Shown here: piece after piece, positions 60,226 to 64,000 of the stretch | How the letters are laid out: every line of letters begins with the position of its first letter | How positions within the stretch are numbered: position 1 is the stretch's first letter | Position numbers and translations under genes: made by a program | DNA from: Elioraea thermophila (ex Habib et al. 2022) | Lineage (GTDB): Bacteria > Pseudomonadota > Alphaproteobacteria > Acetobacterales > Acetobacteraceae | Assembly: GCF_003336755.1 (NCBI RefSeq) | Contig: NZ_QMDI01000002.1 | Span: 930,001 to 994,000 of the forward strand | Reading direction: 5' to 3' | Length of the DNA: 64,000 bases | The notes under the pieces: generated by a model | Database searches by the model: none | What the model was told of the DNA's origin: nothing | What the model saw: the letters and a program-made list of their open reading frames with translations, nothing else

Positions 60226-63195
60226 TCAGCGCCGCCACCAGCCGCGCTTCTTCGGCACCACCTCGATCACCTCGTCGACCACGATCGGCTTGATCTCGGC
60301 CGAGGCGATCGGGCCTTGCGGCGGGGATGGTTGGGCGGGGGCGGGCTCGGCCGCGACGGGCGGTTCCGCCTCGGGCGCGCCGGGCGCCTCCTCCGCCACC
60401 GGCGGGGCTGACGGTTCGGGCGCAGCCTCGGGCGGCGGGGCGGCGATGATCGGCACCGCGCTCACCGCCGCGGGCGCGCTGGGGCCAGAGGGTGGCGCCG
60501 GCGGTGCCGCTGCGCCTTCCTCGAGCGCCTCGAACAGGTCGACGGTCGCCTCGACGAACGGGTTGGCCGGGGTCGCGCCGACATAGGCGGGGGTGGGGGG
60601 CGGCGCGCCGGGCAAATCCGGACGGCGTCGCCCGCCGCGGCGACCGCGACGCGGCCCGCGCGCCTCGCTCTCCGTCGCAGCACCGCTCTCCGCCGGCTCC
60701 GCCAGAGCGGCGGCGGGCGCGGGCGCCATCGCCTCGCCTTCCTCCATGGGAGGCACCGGCAAGGTGGCGAGCTCCGGCTGATCGCCGACACCGGGCGGCA
60801 CGGTGCGCTGCCCGTCCTCGCGTCGACCGCCCCGGCGGCGGCGGCGACGACGGCGGCGGCGTCCCTCGCGCTCTGCCTCCGTCGCCCCGCGGCCCTCTTC
60901 GGCCCCATCGGCACGGGCCTCGGCGCTCGCCTCCTCCTCCTCGCCCTCGGCTTCGACGGCCTCGGCCTCGTCGGTCTCCTCCTCCTCCGTCGCCGACACG
61001 GGCGGCGGCAGCGGCGCCACCGGCTGCGCGGGCGGGGCAGCGAGCGCCGGCTTCGTGCGCTCGATCCGCACCGCCGGCGGGGCGAGGCTGTCATCGGCGG
61101 CGAACAGGATCTTCAGCCCGAAGGTCTCCTCGAGCTGAGCAAGCCGTGCGCGCTTGTGGTTGAGCAGATAAAGCGCGACCGCCCCGGCGCAGCGGACCAG
61201 GATCTCGGCGGCGCGACGCTTCGCCGCCTCCTCCTCGATCGCGCGCAGCACGGCGACCGAACTCGATTCGACCGAGCGCACCAGCCCGGAGCCGTTGCAG
61301 GTGGGGCAGGTGACGAAGGAGCTCTCGGTGAGCGAGGGGCGAAGGCGCTGGCGGCTCATCTCGAGCAGGCCGAAATGCGAGATCCGGCCGACCTGGATGC
61401 GGGCGCGGTCCTGCTTCAGCGCCTCCTTCAGGCGTCGTTCCACCGCCGCATTGTTGCGGCTGTTCTCCATGTCGATGAAGTCGATGACGATCAGGCCCGC
61501 GAGGTCGCGCAGCCGGATCTGGCGGGCGATCTCGTCCGCCGCCTCCAAGTTGGTCTTGAGCGCGGTCTCCTCGATGTTGCGCTCGCGCGTCGCGCGCCCC
61601 GAGTTGACGTCGATCGCGACCAGCGCCTCGGTCTGGTCGATCACGATGTAGCCGCCCGACTTCAGCTCGACGCGCTTGTTGTGCATCGCGTCGAGCTGCG
61701 CCTCCACGCCGGCGCGGGCGAACAGCGACACGCCGCCGTCGCGGTAGAGCTGCACCTTGCGCGCATGCGAGGGCATCAGCATGCGCATGAACTCCTTCGC
61801 CGCCTTGTAGGCCTCCTCGCCGTCGACGATCACCTCGTCGATGTCGCGCGAGTAGACGTCGCGGATGGCGCGCTTGATGAGGTTCGCTTCCTCATAGATC
61901 AGGCAAGGTGCCACCGACTGCAGCGTCTTCTCGCGGATGTCGTCCCACAGGCGCAGCAGGTACTCGCAATCGCGCTTGATCTCGGCCTTCGGGCGGTTGG
62001 CGCCGGCGGTGCGCACGATCAGCCCCATCCCGTCCGGGATCTCGAGCTCGTTCATGATCTCGCGCAGGCGCTTGCGGTCGGCGGGCGAGGTGATCTTGCG
62101 GCTGATCCCCCCCCCGCGCGGCGTGTTCGGCATCAGCACGCAGTAGCGGCCCGCGAGCGAGAGATAGGTGGTGAGAGCGGCCCCTTTGTTGCCGCGCTCC
62201 TCCTTCACCACCTGCACGAGCAGGATCTGGCGGCGCTTGATGACCTCCTGGATCTTGTACTGGCGGAGGAACTTGGGGGGGATGCGGCGCGGGCGGTCCT
62301 CGTCCGCCCCGTCATGACCGTTGCCGCCGCCGACCGTTTCGGGAACGGCCGGTTCCGCCGCCACCGTCTCGATCTCGCGCGAAACGGGCTCCGGCCCGGC
62401 GGGGATCGTGTCCTCGGCCTCGGCCTCCGCCTCCGCCACGCCGGCCTCGCGCTCCGGCTCGCTCGGCGCCGCGACCGCAGCCGCCTCGTCCCCGGCGGCC
62501 GGCTCGGCGTCGGCGGCGGGGGGTGATGCGTCGGGGTCGAGGGAGAGGCGTTCGGTTTCGATCCGCGCCGGCTGGGCGGCGGGCGGGCGCGGCTCCGGTG
62601 CGGCTTCCGCCGCAGGCTCGGGCGGGGCTGGGGCGTGCAGCGGCGGGGTCTTGACCGCGGCCGGCGGTTCAGGCGGGGCGGAGGCCTCGGCGGCCGACGC
62701 CGCGCTGCCCCGGCTCTCCGCCTCGCCGCCGGGCTCTGGCGAAGGAGCCTCGTCGGCCGTCGTCACGACGGGCGCGAGGTCGGTCGCCGCCTCAGCCGGC
62801 GTCCCATCCTGCGGAGAGGCCTGTTCCGCCTCCGCGACGGCGGGCGGAGCCTCGACCGGGGCGAGGCCGGAGGCCTCCGCCTCCTCGCGCTCCGCCTCCT
62901 CGGCGGCTTCCTGCGCGGCGAGCTCGAGCAGGCGCTGCCGGTCGGCGACCGGGATCTGGTAGTAGTCGGGATGAATTTCGCTGAAGGCGAGGAAACCGTG
63001 CCGGTTGCCGCCGAAGTCGACGAAGGCGGCCTGCAGCGAGGGTTCTACGCGGACGACCTTGGCGAGATAGATGTTTCCCTTGAGGGTCTTCTTGGTCGAG
63101 GTCTCGACGTCGAATTCCTCAAGACGGTTTCCGTCGAGCACGACCACCCGGGTCTCTTCCGGGTGGGTCGCATCGATGAGCATGCGCTTGGTCAT
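60226..63195 (-). CDS. rne: Ribonuclease E/G
   Basis: 989 residues from the ATG at 63195 (MTKRMLIDATHPEETRVVVL). The N-terminal S1 domain is split by a large Glu/Ala/Pro-rich insertion (about residues 100-330), a feature of alphaproteobacterial RNase E. The catalytic part has MLMPSHARKVQLYRD, IDVNSGRATRERNIEETALKT, LAGLIVIDFIDME and the Zn-link CPTCNGSG. The C-terminal 250 residues are disordered, with an Arg run (RRRRRRRRRGGRRED) for RNA binding, and end VVPKKRGWWRR. It starts mRNA decay and matures rRNA. Its leader is predicted at about 415 nt. Confidence 0.96.
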   Translation of the reverse strand: MTKRMLIDATHPEETRVVVLDGNRLEEFDVETSTKKTLKGNIYLAKVVRVEPSLQAAFVDFGGNRHGFLAFSEIHPDYYQIPVADRQRLLELAAQEAAEEAEREEAEASGLAPVEAPPAVAEAEQASPQDGTPAEAATDLAPVVTTADEAPSPEPGGEAESRGSAASAAEASAPPEPPAAVKTPPLHAPAPPEPAAEAAPEPRPPAAQPARIETERLSLDPDASPPAADAEPAAGDEAAAVAAPSEPEREAGVAEAEAEAEDTIPAGPEPVSREIETVAAEPAVPETVGGGNGHDGADEDRPRRIPPKFLRQYKIQEVIKRRQILLVQVVKEERGNKGAALTTYLSLAGRYCVLMPNTPRGGGISRKITSPADRKRLREIMNELEIPDGMGLIVRTAGANRPKAEIKRDCEYLLRLWDDIREKTLQSVAPCLIYEEANLIKRAIRDVYSRDIDEVIVDGEEAYKAAKEFMRMLMPSHARKVQLYRDGGVSLFARAGVEAQLDAMHNKRVELKSGGYIVIDQTEALVAIDVNSGRATRERNIEETALKTNLEAADEIARQIRLRDLAGLIVIDFIDMENSRNNAAVERRLKEALKQDRARIQVGRISHFGLLEMSRQRLRPSLTESSFVTCPTCNGSGLVRSVESSSVAVLRAIEEEAAKRRAAEILVRCAGAVALYLLNHKRARLAQLEETFGLKILFAADDSLAPPAVRIERTKPALAAPPAQPVAPLPPPVSATEEEETDEAEAVEAEGEEEEASAEARADGAEEGRGATEAEREGRRRRRRRRRRGGRREDGQRTVPPGVGDQPELATLPVPPMEEGEAMAPAPAAALAEPAESGAATESEARGPRRGRRGGRRRPDLPGAPPPTPAYVGATPANPFVEATVDLFEALEEGAAAPPAPPSGPSAPAAVSAVPIIAAPPPEAAPEPSAPPVAEEAPGAPEAEPPVAAEPAPAQPSPPQGPIASAEIKPIVVDEVIEVVPKKRGWWRR

Positions 63196-63686
63196 GAAGG
63201 GGCGAACTCCGCGCCGCGCCGCCCAGCGGGGCGCGGCGGATGATGAGGGTTGTGCGTGCGCCACCGCTGCCGAACGCAGCGTCGGATGAAGCCCCGAAGC
63301 GATGGGTCGTTGCGCTCATGCGCTCCCGAATCCGACGGGCGGAAGGGCCCGCCCGGTGTCGTTTGCCCGGCGTATTCCCGACCCCGGACGTCAGCGCCAA
63401 TCGCAGAGCCGCCCGGGGGCGGCCCGCATGCGCTCATCGCCTGGTGGCGCGCTGCCGCCTCGGCCTTTACCCCGCTGATCGGGGCGGGTGGCGGCAGGCG
63501 GCGCGGTTTGCGCGGGCAACCTCGACAATGGCGCAAGCGGGGCGTGGCCACAAGGGCGGGACAGCGGCGGGGGTGCCGCAACCCTGAGATGTCGATTTCC
63601 GCGCCGTGTGGCGGCGCTGCACTAGGGCTCCCGCCTGCGATCTGTCAATCTTGTCCAGTAGCCCTCTGATCTTGCATGAAGGGGCC
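63196..63686. other. Long rne leader and divergent promoter region
   Basis: About 490 bp between rne and the divergent amidase gene, with no convincing gene. Most of it would be the transcribed 5' leader of rne. Stem-loops are visible, e.g. CCCCG-CTGAT-CGGGG (63472-63486) and GCCGCCCGGGGGCGGC near 63411. Confidence 0.55.
63619..63648 (-). promoter_or_regulatory. Promoter of rne
   Basis: On the minus strand, a perfect TTGACA (63648-63643) is followed after 18 nt by TAGTGC (63624-63619), within CCTAGTGC. The predicted start near 63612 leaves a leader of about 415 nt before rne. Confidence 0.5.
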
Positions 63687-64000
63687 ATGGGAGAAGAGCC
63701 GACCACGCGCGGCGGGATCGTGCTCTCACGGCGTGCGCTGCTGCTTGCCGGCGCGACCGTGATCGGCCCGACCGCCGCCCTGGGCAGCGTCATCGCCGAG
63801 GCGGCCCTCTGGCGCGACGGCACGGCCAGCGTGTTCGCCCTCCGCATCCCGCCTGGGGCGCGCTTCGACCTCTTCCCCGTGCCCGACCCGCCGCGGCTTG
63901 TGCTCGACGTGCATCGCCTGCGTTGGGCCGCACCGGCCCTGCCACCGCCGACAGGGGTGGTGCGCGGGGTTCGCGCCGGCCTCAATCGTCCCGGGGTGAC
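63687..64000 (+). CDS. N-acetylmuramoyl-L-alanine amidase, AMIN-domain N-terminus (cut by window end)
   Basis: About 104 residues are visible and the frame runs off the right edge. The ATG follows GAAGGGGCC. A Tat signal (LSRRALLLAGATVIGPTAAL) precedes an AMIN domain (VFALRIPPGARFDLFPVPDPPRLVLDVHRL, then VRGVRAGLNRPGV). AMIN targets AmiC-type amidases to the septum to split peptidoglycan. An amidase beside rne is a standard alphaproteobacterial pairing, which supports the call although the catalytic domain is outside the window. Confidence 0.82.
   Translation, partial: MGEEPTTRGGIVLSRRALLLAGATVIGPTAALGSVIAEAALWRDGTASVFALRIPPGARFDLFPVPDPPRLVLDVHRLRWAAPALPPPTGVVRGVRAGLNRPGV

Noticed and set aside
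60803-61138. Serine/arginine-rich frames opposite the C-terminal part of rne
   Set aside because: They mirror the low-complexity Pro/Ala/Glu/Arg tail of RNase E and have no start signals.

Overview
The window is very GC-rich DNA packed with genes on both strands, and nearly every third codon position is G or C. Gene content and order suggest an alphaproteobacterium, most likely Rhodospirillales/Acetobacteraceae. The main pointers are zapE near mdh-sucC-sucD, RNase E next to an AmiC-type amidase, promoters of the Caulobacter housekeeping type, and many Tat-exported proteins. The family assignment is inference; no rRNA or other marker allows a species call.

Layout. 1-10.3 kb is a phosphate-starvation region. 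Two divergent PhoB boxes lie between a secreted protein cut off by the left edge and two giant secreted hydrolases: a beta-propeller/5'-nucleotidase and an ExeM-type nuclease/PhoD phosphatase. Together they could degrade extracellular DNA and nucleotides to free phosphate. 10.4-18.8 kb holds tRNA-Gln, a Tat-exported metallo-hydrolase, zapE, a thioesterase, fliI-fliJ and mdh-sucC-sucD. 18.8-22.1 kb is an uncharacterised co-directional cluster with its own promoter: four proteins of unknown function, one with three PASTA repeats, followed by an exported DsrE-like protein. 22.1-29.0 kb, minus strand, is a translation block (rpmI-rplT-pheS-pheT, two small helical/membrane proteins, lepA). 29.0-35.3 kb carries an FkbM methyltransferase, dapF, mtaB, ftsY, a DUF465 protein, purE and purK.

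35.3-36.6 kb is an AT-richer islet with a RadC/JAB protein. 36.7-40.9 kb encodes a dehydrogenase, a WYL regulator and a double-AAA+ ATPase. 41.0-46.0 kb is a tightly overlapping set: SbcD-like nuclease, YhaN-like ATPase, flavocytochrome and a 39-residue membrane peptide. 46.0-53.3 kb has a small cytochrome c, a diaminopropionate ammonia-lyase-like enzyme, a quinone oxidoreductase, an EAL protein, a DsbA-like protein, an M48 protease and a gamma-glutamyltransferase-like lipoprotein.

53.4-59.0 kb is the most coherent regulatory unit. A PhnD-like binding protein, a membrane histidine kinase and a sigma-54 response regulator sit just upstream of a sulfite-dehydrogenase-type molybdoenzyme and its cytochrome c. 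Two identical-format palindromes 32 bp apart and a -24/-12 sequence lie in the gap between them. This looks like a three-component sensor driving sulfite (or related oxyanion) oxidation. The window ends with an aminotransferase, RNase E with a promoter predicting a leader of about 400 nt, and the start of an amidase gene.

The best candidates for undescribed biology are the phosphatase/nuclease pair with its Pho boxes, the PASTA-containing cluster, and the binding-protein/kinase/sigma-54 unit controlling the sulfite dehydrogenase. All functional statements come from reading motifs by eye; no database search was run.
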